From positions 141,062-205,061 of the forward strand of contig NZ_JALHMP010000005.1 in assembly GCF_022843985.1 (NCBI RefSeq): a stretch of 64,000 nucleotides of DNA, written 5' to 3'. The notes under the pieces were generated by a model. That model ran no database searches, was not told the DNA's origin, and saw nothing but the letters and a program-made list of their open reading frames with translations. Origin of the DNA: Phreatobacter sp. (GTDB taxonomy: Bacteria > Pseudomonadota > Alphaproteobacteria > Rhizobiales > Phreatobacteraceae). A program made the position numbers and the translations under genes. The first letter of the stretch is position 1. Each line of letters begins with the position of its first letter. This document shows positions 42,760-52,476 of the stretch, in pieces.

Positions 42760-44508
42760 TCAGCGCCTCCTCGTGCCGAAGACGGAGGAAAAGCGCACGG
42801 CGCCGTGCTGTGTCGGCTGCGCCGGGGCCGGGGCCGGGGCCGCAGCGGGGGGCGGTGCGGTGGCGGCCGTTGGCGGCATGGCGGGCGGCGGGGCCGCCGG
42901 CATCGGCTGGTAGGCGGGCGGCATGCTCGCCGGCGTCGGCCGGTAGGGCTCGTATTGCGGCACGGCAGCGGGTGTCGGCCGGGCTTCGGCAGACCCCTCC
43001 ATGATCGGCTGCTTGGTCATGGGAATGCGCATGGCGCCCGCCGGCAGAGTCTCGGTGGCGGGACCCGTCCGGGTTTCCGGCCTGCCGATGCGGCCATTAT
43101 CGTCGATGGGCGTCGCCGGGATCAGCGCGCGGGCGCCGCCGCCACCGGTCAGGGAGGACTGGCGTCGCGCCTCGTCGGACAGTGGCCATCCCGCCTTCTC
43201 CGCCACGACCTGCACGCATTCGATGAGGGCCGTGTTCTTGGCGACCCGGCGATGCGCCTTCATGTCCTCGTCGCGGTAGGCGTTGAGGATGCGGAATTCC
43301 ATCGGGTCCATGCCGCAGGCCTCCGCGCCCTTGTCCATATGGACCTCCAGCGCGAAATCGACCGCGGTGATCCCGAAGCCGCGCATGGCGGTCGAAGGGC
43401 AGCGGTTGGTATAGGCCACATAGATGTCGGCGCTGACATTGGGGATCGTGTAGGGCCCCGGCAGATGCGCGGTGCACTTGATCGCGGCGTAGCTCGACAG
43501 GCGCGTATAGGCGCCGGCGTCGAAATAGCTGCGGATGCGGCGGGCGACGATGCGGCCGTCGCGCAGGATGCCGTCCTTGATGTAGATGCGCTCGGCACCG
43601 CGCGGCGAGCCGTAGAGCATCTCCTCCTCGCGATCGAGGACATAGCGGACCGGCTGGCCGGTCATCATGGCGCCGAGGATCGACAGCGGCTCGGTCAGGG
43701 AGTCGACCTTGCCGCCGAAGCCGCCGCCCACCGTGCCGCCGATGAAATGCAGGCGGTTGGATTCGAGCTTGAGGATCTTGGCCGCCGTGCCGAGGGAGAA
43801 GAACAGGCCCTGTGCGCAGGAATGCACGACGAAGCGGTCGTTCTGCTCGGGCGCGGCGATGGAGCCGTTGGTCTCGGTTGGCGCGTGCTCGATGGGCGAC
43901 ATCTGGTAGCGGTCGTCGACGATGAAGTCGGCCGTGGCGAAGGCCCTGTCGACGTCGCCGAAACGCAGCTTCGAGTGATCGTAGCGGTCGTGATATTCAA
44001 AATAATTGTTCGGATAGGTCTCGTTGACGACGGGTGCGCCTGGCTTCAGTGCCTCCTCGACGTCGAAGACATGGGGCAGCACGTCGTAGTCGACGCGCAC
44101 CAGCGCCCGTGCGGCCAGGGCCTGCTGCTCGGTCTCGGCGATGATCGCCACAACGGGTTCGCCCTTGTAGGAGACCTTGCTCACCGCCAGCGTCGGCTCG
44201 TCGTCCTTGCCGAAATTGATCAGGCTGAGGAGGGTGTTCTTGTTCAGCGGCACGTCGGCGCCGCGCAGGATGCGCTTGACGCCCGGCGCCCGCTCGGCGG
44301 CGGTGGTGTCGATGGCCCGGATACGGGCGTGGTGATGCGGGCTGCGCACCACCTTCAGATGGAGCAGCCCCTCGAAGGCGTGATCGTCGAAGAAGGGCGA
44401 GCGTCCCGTGACATGGCCGGGCATGTCCTGGCGCTGGGCGCCCTTGCCGACGATGTTGAGATTGTCGTCGCGCTCGGCGGCGAAGAGATCCTTGCGGAAT
44501 TCCAGCAT
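42760..44508 (-). CDS. Mo-hydroxylase (xanthine dehydrogenase family) large subunit, N-terminal half with Pro/Ala-rich tail
   Basis: VTGRSPFFDDHAFEGLLHLKVVRSPHHHARI...GGTVGGGFGGKVDSLTEPLSILGAMMTGQPVRYVLDREEEM...TNRCPSTAMRGFGITAVDFALE; ends ...RFSSVFGTRRR*. Confidence 0.9.
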   Translation of the reverse strand: MLEFRKDLFAAERDDNLNIVGKGAQRQDMPGHVTGRSPFFDDHAFEGLLHLKVVRSPHHHARIRAIDTTAAERAPGVKRILRGADVPLNKNTLLSLINFGKDDEPTLAVSKVSYKGEPVVAIIAETEQQALAARALVRVDYDVLPHVFDVEEALKPGAPVVNETYPNNYFEYHDRYDHSKLRFGDVDRAFATADFIVDDRYQMSPIEHAPTETNGSIAAPEQNDRFVVHSCAQGLFFSLGTAAKILKLESNRLHFIGGTVGGGFGGKVDSLTEPLSILGAMMTGQPVRYVLDREEEMLYGSPRGAERIYIKDGILRDGRIVARRIRSYFDAGAYTRLSSYAAIKCTAHLPGPYTIPNVSADIYVAYTNRCPSTAMRGFGITAVDFALEVHMDKGAEACGMDPMEFRILNAYRDEDMKAHRRVAKNTALIECVQVVAEKAGWPLSDEARRQSSLTGGGGARALIPATPIDDNGRIGRPETRTGPATETLPAGAMRIPMTKQPIMEGSAEARPTPAAVPQYEPYRPTPASMPPAYQPMPAAPPPAMPPTAATAPPPAAAPAPAPAQPTQHGAVRFSSVFGTRRR

Positions 44509-44519
44509 CGTCGCCTCCG

Positions 44520-45005
44520 TCAATATGTGCGCTTGGCCTGCCCGCCGCGGGCGGCGGCCAGGATGGCCTCGATGATGGCGTCGTAGCCGGTGCAGCGGCA
44601 GATATTGCCGGAGATGCCGTCGATCACCTCCGCGCGGGTCGGGTTCGGGTTCGCCGCGAGAAGGGCTTTGGCCGCCGTCAGCATCCCCGGCGTGCAGAAG
44701 CCGCACTGGGCCGCGAAATGGTCCATGAAAGCTTGTTGCAGCGGATGCAGGACCGGCCCCTCGGCCATGCCGGAGACGGTCTCGACATGCTTGCCCTCGC
44801 AGGTGGCCGCCAAGGTCAGGCAGGACAGCTGCAGGTCGCCGTCGACCAGCACCGTGCAGGTCCCGCAGGTTCCCTGGCCGCAGCCGTACTTGGGACCAAA
44901 ATCGTTGAGGCCGCGGCGAAGCAGCGTCAGGAGATTATCGGAGGGGCCGACGAAGGCGGCGCGGTCGGAGCCGTTGAGGCGGAACTGGACGGGAATCTTG
45001 GCCAT
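44520..45005 (-). CDS. (2Fe-2S)-binding small subunit of Mo-hydroxylase
   Basis: GPKYGCGQGTCGTCTVLVDGD; QCGFCTPGMLTA; GNICRCTGYDAIIEAI. Confidence 0.95.
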   Translation of the reverse strand: MAKIPVQFRLNGSDRAAFVGPSDNLLTLLRRGLNDFGPKYGCGQGTCGTCTVLVDGDLQLSCLTLAATCEGKHVETVSGMAEGPVLHPLQQAFMDHFAAQCGFCTPGMLTAAKALLAANPNPTRAEVIDGISGNICRCTGYDAIIEAILAAARGGQAKRTY

Positions 45006-45015
45006 GGGTGCCTCC

Positions 45016-45834
45016 TCAGTCCTGACCCGACAGGAGCCGGGCCAGATGCACCGGCAGGACCTCGCGCCGGTACCATTCGCTGGCGATGGCATCGGTGACA
45101 GGCCGGATGCCCTCCGCGGCTGCGGCGCGGGCGGCGGTGATGGCGGCGGCATCGAGCGCCTTGCCCTCCAGCACGCGCTCCACCGCCTTCGCGCGCATCG
45201 GCACCGGCGCCATGGCGCCGAATGCGACCCGCGCACCGCTCACCCGGCCGCCCGACATGGGCAGGTGCGCCGCCACCGACAGGACGGCGAGGCCCTTGGG
45301 CCTGACCCGGCTCACCTTGCGGAAGCGGAAATCGGCGGCATTCTGCGGCGGCGCGAACTGGACCGCCGTCACCAGGCCCTGGCCGCCACGCGCCCGGCCG
45401 GCGAGGAACTCCTCCAGCGGCACGGCGCGCGGCGCACCGAAGCCCTGCATGACCATCACCTGGGCATCGAGGGCCAGCAGCGCCACGGTGAAGTCGCCAT
45501 AGGGGCTCTCGGCGAAAAGATTGCCGCCGATACTGGCCATGTTGCGTACCGCCGGGCCGCCGATGGCCTGGGCCGGAGCATGCAGATAGGCCAGTTCACG
45601 GCGTTTCAGGATTGCCGCCATGGTAACGCCCGCGCCGAGCTCGACCCTGCCGGACAGGTTGATCTGCCGGTAGGCCGGATCGACCAGACGCAGGATCAGT
45701 CCGTCGGTGAGCCGGCCCTCGTTGATGTCACGCATGATCAGCGTTCCGCCGGACAGCAGCCGGGCGGTGCGGTCGCCCGCGATGAGGCCGGCGGCGTCCG
45801 AGAAGGTCGATGCGGTGCGGAACTCGATCGGCAT
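45016..45834 (-). CDS. FAD-binding medium subunit of Mo-hydroxylase
   Basis: LLSGGTLIMRDINEG; AVRNMASIGGNLFAESPYGDF. Confidence 0.9.
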   Translation of the reverse strand: MPIEFRTASTFSDAAGLIAGDRTARLLSGGTLIMRDINEGRLTDGLILRLVDPAYRQINLSGRVELGAGVTMAAILKRRELAYLHAPAQAIGGPAVRNMASIGGNLFAESPYGDFTVALLALDAQVMVMQGFGAPRAVPLEEFLAGRARGGQGLVTAVQFAPPQNAADFRFRKVSRVRPKGLAVLSVAAHLPMSGGRVSGARVAFGAMAPVPMRAKAVERVLEGKALDAAAITAARAAAAEGIRPVTDAIASEWYRREVLPVHLARLLSGQD

Positions 45835-45836
45835 GG

Positions 45837-46289
45837 TCAGGGCACTCCACCTTGGAGTTCGGGGAGGTGGCGGACAGCCTCCATGCCGGCCGAGTACACG
45901 TCGTTGCCGACCGTCTCGGCCAGCTCCGCCTCGCGGCCCGGGGGCGTGGTGAAGCGGCTTTCCCAGTGCCAGAAGCTGCGGTTGCCGTCGGTCACGGGCA
46001 AGAGCCGGATGTGGGCGACGTAGTTGAACAGCGGGATCGGCGTGTCGAGCAGGCAGTAGCTGTAGGTCATCTCCAGATCCGACAGGGACAGGAGCTGTTC
46101 GCGCAATTCGCTGCCATCCTGCAGGGTGAACCTGCGGACGCAGCCGATCCTGTCGGAGGGATGGCCGCGTTCGATGGCGCTGGCGGCGACGATCGGGTGA
46201 TACTGGTCGTGACCGTTGAAGTCGCGCAGGACGGCCCAGAGGGCATCGACCGGCGCATTGATGATGGTGCTGCGGACGACCTTGGGCAC
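45837..46289 (-). CDS. SRPBCC family protein (copy 2)
   Basis: STIINAPVDALWAVLRDFNGHDQYHPIVAASAIE; GTG start. Confidence 0.87.
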   Translation of the reverse strand: MPKVVRSTIINAPVDALWAVLRDFNGHDQYHPIVAASAIERGHPSDRIGCVRRFTLQDGSELREQLLSLSDLEMTYSYCLLDTPIPLFNYVAHIRLLPVTDGNRSFWHWESRFTTPPGREAELAETVGNDVYSAGMEAVRHLPELQGGVP

Positions 46290-46290
46290 A

Positions 46291-46728
46291 TCACCCTCCG
46301 AAGGCGCGCTTGAGCGAGTCGAACCCCGCCTGGAAGACGTTGGTGCCGATGTTGGAGACGAGGTCCTGTTCCCGCTCCGGCGCGCAATCGAACTCGGCGG
46401 ACCATTCGACAAAGGTGCGATCCTGATCGGTGATCGGCGTCAGCCGCAGGGTCGCCACGTAGTCCGTCAGCGGCATGGGGCTGTCGAGGATCGAATAGGT
46501 GCAGAACATGTCGAAGTCGGAGAGGCCGAGCAGCTTCTCGCGCAGCTTGTCGCCGTTGCGCAGGGAGAAGGCCCTGACACAGCCCACCTTGTCGGCGGGC
46601 TCGCCATTCTCGATCCGGCTCTCCGCCACGGCGGGGACCCAGTTGGGCAGACCGTTGAAGTCGCGCACCCTCGCCCAGACCCGGGCCGCGGGAGCATTGA
46701 CGACACTGGAGACATAGACGCGGGCCAT
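46291..46728 (-). CDS. SRPBCC family protein (copy 1)
   Basis: SSVVNAPAARVWARVRDFNGLPNWVPAVAESRIENG; paralogous to adjacent gene. Confidence 0.88.
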   Translation of the reverse strand: MARVYVSSVVNAPAARVWARVRDFNGLPNWVPAVAESRIENGEPADKVGCVRAFSLRNGDKLREKLLGLSDFDMFCTYSILDSPMPLTDYVATLRLTPITDQDRTFVEWSAEFDCAPEREQDLVSNIGTNVFQAGFDSLKRAFGG

Positions 46729-46739
46729 GATCGTCTGCC

Positions 46740-49355
46740 TTACTTCTTCTCGCCGTCATCTTTGGGCTTGGGAGGCTGGGCGTCCTTGGCGACGCGCTGC
46801 ATGTCGGAGGCCTCGCGCATGAGGCCGCCCATCTTGGCAAGGTTGCCGCCCTCGATGCCGATTTCTTTCAGCACCTGGTCGATGAGCGGCGCCTGGACGC
46901 GGTAGCGCAGCGCCGACTCGATCACCTCGTCGGTCGGCGTGCGCGACGATCCGCCCCCGCCACCGGCCATGCCCTGCAGGCCGTCGACATGCAGGATGCG
47001 GATGCCCTCGATCTTCTCCATAGGCTTGACGCTTTCGCGCACGATGCCCTCGATCCGGTCGAGCAGGCGGCGACGGAAGAGCCCGTAGCGGGCCCCGTCG
47101 GTGAGAACGTTCTCGGCCTCGTAGAGCAGCTTCTGGGCCTCGGCGTCGATGGCCTTGCGGATCTTGTCGGCCTCGGCGGCGATGCGCACCTCTTCGGCCG
47201 CCTTCTCGGCATTGATCACCTCGACGGTCTTGCGGCGCTTGGCGCCCTCGCTCTCCTTGACGGTCTGGACGAGCTCGGCCGCCTCGACGGCCTTGGCCTT
47301 GGCCAGTTCGGCCTTCACGGCTGCGGCACTCTCCTCGAGAGACTTGGCGTAGAGCGTGATCGCCTTCTCCATCGCGGCGTTCTCGACGTCGCGCTCCCGC
47401 TCGATCTCGAGCCGGCGAAGGTCGCGCTGCCGGCCGACGCGCGCCTCGTCGAGGCCGCGGTCGGAGGCGATGCGGGCGCGCTCCACCTCTTCGTTGGAGG
47501 CGATCTGCGATTCCTGCAGCGCCTGGGCCCGGGCGACCTCCAGCTGCTCGATGGCGCGGCGGCGCTCCAGCCGGGCCGCTTCCAGCGCCTGTTCGCGGGC
47601 GACGTCCGCCTTCTCGACTTCCTGCTTGGCGACGATCTCGGTCTGGCGCAGGGTCTTGTCGGCCTCCGAGCGCTCGGCACGCTTGGCGGCCATGACGATG
47701 GCGCGGTTCTCCTCCGCCACCTCCACCGCCTTCTTCTGCTCGATTTGCAGCACCTCGCGGGTCTGCGAGGAGGCGATCCGCTCCTCCTCGATCTTCAGCT
47801 CGGCGGCGATGCGCTGCCGTTCGACCGCATCGCGCCGCTTGATCTCGGCGGCCTCGAGTTGCTCCGTGCTCTGGATCTCCAGCTGCCGGGTGGCGAGGGT
47901 GGAGGCGATCCGCTCGGCCGCAGTCGCCTTCTCCTGCGCGATCCGCGTGGCCTCGGTCGCCTCGCGCGCGGCGATCTCGGCCTCCTCGATGGTGCGGTTC
48001 CGCGCGATCTCCAGCTTGCGCTTGCCCTCGTCGGAGGCGATGCGCTCGGCGGTGAGAGCGATGTCCTGGGCGATCCGGGCCTTCTCGACGGCCTCGCGGG
48101 CCGCGATCTCGGCTTCGTCGAGGGCCTTGTTGCGGGCGATCTCGAGGTTCTTGATGTCCTTCTCGCGATCGATGCGTTCGGCGCTCACCTGCGCCTCCTG
48201 GGCGATCCGCGAGCGTTCGACCGACTCCCGTGCGGCGATCTCGGCCTGTTCGAGCGATCTCGTGCGCTCGATCTCCTTCTGGCGGATTTCGCGGTCCGAC
48301 GCGATGCGGGCAGCCTGGATCGCCTGATCATTGGCGATCCTGGCGGTCTCGATCTCTTCGCGCGCGGCGATTTCGGCGCTCTCGACCGCCTTCGTCCTGG
48401 CGATTTCCTGCTGGCGGATGTCACGGTCGGAGGCGATGCGCGCCTCGCTGATCGCCCGCTCATTGGCAATCTTGGCCTTTTCGATCTCTTCCCGGGAGAC
48501 GATCTGGGCCTGCTCGGCCTCGGTGTCGCGGGCGGCGCGTTCGCGGGCGATCTCGGTGCGCTGCACAGCCCGCCGGATCTCGATCTCGCGCTGCTGTTCC
48601 AGGCGGGCCGATTCGCTCTCCCGCTCGATGTCGAGCGCCTGCCGCTCGGCCTCCAGATTGCGGGTGCGGATCTTGATCATCGATTCCTGCTCGATGTCGT
48701 TGCGGAGCTTCCGCTTTTCCTCGATCTCCTCGATGATTCGGGTCAGACCCTCGGCGTCGAAGCGGTTGGACGGATTGAAGTACTGGAGGTCGGTCTGGTC
48801 GAGGTCGGTGATCGCCACCGATTCCAGCACGAGGCCGTTCTGGTTGAGGGCCTCGGCGGCGGCCTCCTTGACGCGCTGGACATAGACGCCGCGCTGCTCG
48901 TGCATCTCCTCCATCGACATCGCCGCGGCGACGGTTCGCAGCGACGAGATGAACTTGCCCGACAGCAGGGTGTTCAGCTGGTCGGGCTGCAGCGTGCGCC
49001 GGCCAAGCGTGGCGGCGGCGATGGCCACCGAGGGCTTGTCCGGCCTGACCCGCACATAGAACTCGGCATCGATGTCGACCCGCATCCGGTCGCGGGTGAT
49101 CAGGGCAGTGTCCTTGCTGCGCGTCACCGCCATCTGCAGCACGTTCATGTTGACCGGGGTGACGTCGTGGATGATCGGCAGGACGAAGGCGCCGCCGTTG
49201 ATCACCACCTTTTCGCCGAAGAGGCCGGTCCGGACGAACGACACTTCCTTCGACGAGCGCCGGTAGAGCCAGTTGACGAGATAGACGATGATCGCGATGG
49301 CGATCACGGCAACGATCAGCCAGAGGATCAGGGCTCCGATGAGCTGTCCGGTCAT
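46740..49355 (-). CDS. Flotillin/SPFH-domain protein with greatly expanded coiled-coil
   Basis: MTGQLIGALILWLIVAVIAIAIIVYLVNWLYRRSSKEVSFVRTGLFGEKVVINGGAFVLPIIHDVTPVNMN; 871 aa. Confidence 0.92.
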   Translation of the reverse strand: MTGQLIGALILWLIVAVIAIAIIVYLVNWLYRRSSKEVSFVRTGLFGEKVVINGGAFVLPIIHDVTPVNMNVLQMAVTRSKDTALITRDRMRVDIDAEFYVRVRPDKPSVAIAAATLGRRTLQPDQLNTLLSGKFISSLRTVAAAMSMEEMHEQRGVYVQRVKEAAAEALNQNGLVLESVAITDLDQTDLQYFNPSNRFDAEGLTRIIEEIEEKRKLRNDIEQESMIKIRTRNLEAERQALDIERESESARLEQQREIEIRRAVQRTEIARERAARDTEAEQAQIVSREEIEKAKIANERAISEARIASDRDIRQQEIARTKAVESAEIAAREEIETARIANDQAIQAARIASDREIRQKEIERTRSLEQAEIAARESVERSRIAQEAQVSAERIDREKDIKNLEIARNKALDEAEIAAREAVEKARIAQDIALTAERIASDEGKRKLEIARNRTIEEAEIAAREATEATRIAQEKATAAERIASTLATRQLEIQSTEQLEAAEIKRRDAVERQRIAAELKIEEERIASSQTREVLQIEQKKAVEVAEENRAIVMAAKRAERSEADKTLRQTEIVAKQEVEKADVAREQALEAARLERRRAIEQLEVARAQALQESQIASNEEVERARIASDRGLDEARVGRQRDLRRLEIERERDVENAAMEKAITLYAKSLEESAAAVKAELAKAKAVEAAELVQTVKESEGAKRRKTVEVINAEKAAEEVRIAAEADKIRKAIDAEAQKLLYEAENVLTDGARYGLFRRRLLDRIEGIVRESVKPMEKIEGIRILHVDGLQGMAGGGGGSSRTPTDEVIESALRYRVQAPLIDQVLKEIGIEGGNLAKMGGLMREASDMQRVAKDAQPPKPKDDGEKK
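47718..48509 (-). repeat. Six tandem degenerate 132-nt / 44-aa coding repeats (4 x 11-residue units)
   Basis: Register: AQIVSREE.., AEIAAREE.., AEIAARES.., AEIAAREA.., AEIAAREA.., AEIKRRDA.. each 44 residues apart. Confidence 0.88.
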
Positions 49356-49410
49356 GTCATGTTCCTCCCGACGTTTCTTTTGGTGGGCCCGTCGTGTTGG
49401 GTGCGCCGCC

Positions 49411-50241
49411 TCAGCGGCCGATTGCCTTGAAGGCGCGGGTTTGATCGCGGATCGCCACTTCCACCGGCAGGCGCTCCATGGACGAGGCTCCGTAGAAGCC
49501 GTGGCAGTGGCGGGTGTTCTTGAGAATGAAGTCGGCATCCGCGGGCGTGGCGACGGGGCCGCCATGAACCAGGATCACGGCGTCCGGCTTCACGGCGAGG
49601 GCCGCGGTCGCCCAGGCGTCGACAATGGCGGGGCAGTCCTGCAGCTTCAGCGCGGTTTCCGCGCCGATCGAGCCGCCGGTCGTCAGGCCAAGATGGCAGA
49701 CGATGATGTCGGCTCCGACGCCCGCCATCCGCCGGGCATCCTCTGGCGAAAAGACATAGGGCGTCGTCAGCAGGTCCTTGGCGTTGGCGAGGGCGACCAT
49801 GTCGACCTCCAGGCCGTAACCCATGCCTGTCTCTTCCAGATTGGCCCGGAAGACGCCGTCGATCAGCCCGACGGTGGGGAAATTCTGCACGCCGGCAAAG
49901 CCGATGCGCTTCACCTCGTCGAGGAACACGTCCATCTGGCGGAACGGGTCGGTGGCGCAGACGCCGGCGATGACCGGGGTCTTCGTCACCACCGGCAGGA
50001 CCTCGCCCGCCATCTCCATGACGATCTGGTTGGCATCACCATAGGGCATCAGCCCCGACAGCGACCCGCGGCCGGCCATGCGGAAGCGGCCCGAATTGTA
50101 GATGACGATCAGGTCGATGCCGCCGGCCTCTTCGCATTTGGCCGACAGGCCGGTTCCGGCGCCGCCGCCGACGATCGGTTCGCCGCGGGCGACCATGCCC
50201 CTGTAGCGGTCGAGCAACTCGGACTTGGAGAAGCGCGGCAT
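49411..50241 (-). CDS. Phosphoenolpyruvate hydrolase-like TIM-barrel protein (Tm-1 C-terminal-domain homolog)
   Basis: [52 protein letters not shown]...[17 protein letters not shown]. Confidence 0.85.
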   Translation of the reverse strand: MPRFSKSELLDRYRGMVARGEPIVGGGAGTGLSAKCEEAGGIDLIVIYNSGRFRMAGRGSLSGLMPYGDANQIVMEMAGEVLPVVTKTPVIAGVCATDPFRQMDVFLDEVKRIGFAGVQNFPTVGLIDGVFRANLEETGMGYGLEVDMVALANAKDLLTTPYVFSPEDARRMAGVGADIIVCHLGLTTGGSIGAETALKLQDCPAIVDAWATAALAVKPDAVILVHGGPVATPADADFILKNTRHCHGFYGASSMERLPVEVAIRDQTRAFKAIGR

Positions 50242-50244
50242 GCC

Positions 50245-52476
50245 TTAAGTCCTTTTGCGCGCGGCGCCGCGGCGGCCCTGGTGAAGCGCGAGGAACTCGC
50301 GGACCAGAGCCTGGGCGAAGGCGGGATCGTTGATGTGGTGCGGCAGCCGGATCAGCTGCCGGTTGGCCGTAATGCGGACGGTGTCGGCGAGGGCCTGGAA
50401 GAGTGCGGCATCGGCTTCCGGATCGAAGAACGGCTTGCCCGGCGCATCGAGAGACGAGACCCCGCCTTCGGGAATGAGGAACCGCACCGGCCCCTCCATC
50501 AGATTGAGCCTTTCGCCGATCCAGCGCCCGATGCGGGTGTTTTCGTCGGCGGTGGTGCGCATCAGCGTCACCTGCGGATTGTGGGGGTAGAGGTTGCGGC
50601 CGCGATAGTGCTGTGGGACCGTGTCGGGCGCGGCGAAATTGACCATGTCGAGGGCGCCGACCGATCCGACATAGGGAAGCCTGGTGCGGATGACCGCGCC
50701 GAAGCGGTCCTCGGTCGCCGGCAGGAGGCCCCCCATCAGCATGTCGCAGACCTCGGTCGTCGAGACGTCGATGACGCCCTGCAGCAGCCGTGAGTCCACC
50801 AGCTTTTCCATCGAACGTCCGCCGACGCCGGTGGCGTGGAACACGAGCGGCTCCCAGTCGGCCGCGATGAGTTTGGCGACCTGCTGGACGCAGGGCGTGG
50901 TCACGCCGAACATGGTCAGGCCGACGAGCGGCCGGTCCCGCAGCGGATCCGGCCGGGGGGTCGCCAGATGGGCCTTGGCCATCGCGGCCATGGCATGGGC
51001 TGCATTGCCGAGCACGGCCCGCGAGATGCGGTTCAGCCCCTGAACGTCGGTGACCGAATGCATCATGGTGATGTCGGTGGAGCCGACATATTGCGCGACA
51101 TTGCCGGCGGCCATGGTCGAGACCATGATCTTGGGCACGCCGATGGGCAGCGTCTGCATGGCGGCGGTCGCGATGGCCGTGCCGCCGGAGCCGCCGGCCG
51201 AGATCAGGCCGAGCACGTCCTGCTGCCCGGCGATCCAGGTGGCGAAGGCCTCCGTCATCGCCGCGACGGCGGCACCACGATCGCCGGAGGCGAGACCGGG
51301 AAGCGCGCGGGGGGAGGCGAGCGCCACTTCCTGCGCCGACACGTCGGCCCCGTGGTTGCGCCCCTGCGTCGAGACATCGACCAGCCGGGTGCGCAACCCC
51401 GCCGCCTTGATGATATCGCGGATGTAGCGCAACTCCTCGCCCTTGGTGTCGAGAGTCCCGGCGATGATGACATGGGGCTCGCTCGGTCCGCGGGCGGCGA
51501 GGGCCGAGGTGTCGCCGATTACCCGGCCGTCGATGGTGGCGAGCGTCGGGCGCGAGACGGTGCGGGCCGCGGCCTCGATCTGGGCCGCCGGCACATCCTT
51601 CGACCAGCGTGTCGGGATGACCGGATTGGCCATGAAGACCCGTATCGGTCCCTGGCTGGCCGGGGCCGGCGCGGCAGCCGGCGTCGCGCCCGCCCTCGCG
51701 TCCTGGGTTCCCGCCTCGGCATCGTCATGGCCGTGTCGCCCGACGCCGAGCAGCCGCTGCTGCAGGTCGCGGTCCGCGGCCAGCGTCGCCGAGGCGATGA
51801 CGCGGTTGATCCGCCCGTTGACCATGATCGCCACCGGGTCGGACATCTGGGTGGCGACACCGATATTCTGCTCGATGACCAGGATGGACACGTCGCCCTC
51901 GGCGGCGAGACGGACCAGCGTTTCCTCGACATGGGCGACGATGACAGGGGCCAGTCCCTCGGTCGGCTCGTCCATGATCAGCAGGCGCGGATTCATCAGC
52001 AGGGCGCGGCTGATGGCCAGCATCTGCTGCTCGCCGCCGGACAGTTGCGCGCCGCCATTGTTGCGCCGTTCCGCCAGCCGCGGGAACACCTCGTAGATGC
52101 GCTCCGGCGTCCATCGCCCCTTCGGCTTGGACATCAGCCGCAGGTGCTCGTGCACCGTCAGCGAGCGCCACAGCCGGCGCCCCTGCGGCACGTAGCCGAT
52201 GCCGAGCCTGGCGACATCCGCCGGCGGCAGGCCGGCGATCTCCTCGCCCATGAACCGGATCGAGCCCGATGAAATCGGCACAAGGCCCATGATGGCCTTG
52301 CACATGGTGGTCTTGCCCATGCCGTTGCGGCCGACCACGGAGAGCACGCCCGACTGGAGCGTCAGGTCGACGCCCTGAACGGCATGGCTGCGGCCGTAGA
52401 AGACATTGACGCCCTGCAGCTGCAGGACCGGGACGCCGGCCTTCGCCGGGACGGGGAAGCGTTCAGCCATGCCCAC
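50245..52476 (-). CDS. Fusion: LivF-like ABC transporter ATPase + UPF0261/Tm-1-like ATP-binding domain
   Basis: N-term [19 protein letters not shown]...[34 protein letters not shown]-term [24 protein letters not shown]...[60 protein letters not shown]. Confidence 0.9.
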   Translation of the reverse strand: MGMAERFPVPAKAGVPVLQLQGVNVFYGRSHAVQGVDLTLQSGVLSVVGRNGMGKTTMCKAIMGLVPISSGSIRFMGEEIAGLPPADVARLGIGYVPQGRRLWRSLTVHEHLRLMSKPKGRWTPERIYEVFPRLAERRNNGGAQLSGGEQQMLAISRALLMNPRLLIMDEPTEGLAPVIVAHVEETLVRLAAEGDVSILVIEQNIGVATQMSDPVAIMVNGRINRVIASATLAADRDLQQRLLGVGRHGHDDAEAGTQDARAGATPAAAPAPASQGPIRVFMANPVIPTRWSKDVPAAQIEAAARTVSRPTLATIDGRVIGDTSALAARGPSEPHVIIAGTLDTKGEELRYIRDIIKAAGLRTRLVDVSTQGRNHGADVSAQEVALASPRALPGLASGDRGAAVAAMTEAFATWIAGQQDVLGLISAGGSGGTAIATAAMQTLPIGVPKIMVSTMAAGNVAQYVGSTDITMMHSVTDVQGLNRISRAVLGNAAHAMAAMAKAHLATPRPDPLRDRPLVGLTMFGVTTPCVQQVAKLIAADWEPLVFHATGVGGRSMEKLVDSRLLQGVIDVSTTEVCDMLMGGLLPATEDRFGAVIRTRLPYVGSVGALDMVNFAAPDTVPQHYRGRNLYPHNPQVTLMRTTADENTRIGRWIGERLNLMEGPVRFLIPEGGVSSLDAPGKPFFDPEADAALFQALADTVRITANRQLIRLPHHINDPAFAQALVREFLALHQGRRGAARKRT

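Noticed and set aside
47718-48509. Regular repeats considered as CRISPR-like array
   Set aside because: 132-nt degenerate repeats in frame within a coiled-coil gene; no conserved short repeat with unique spacers.
46989-49430. 813-aa plus-strand ORF
   Set aside because: Antisense shadow of the flotillin repeats; Leu/Gly/Asp repeat pattern mirrors the coding repeats.
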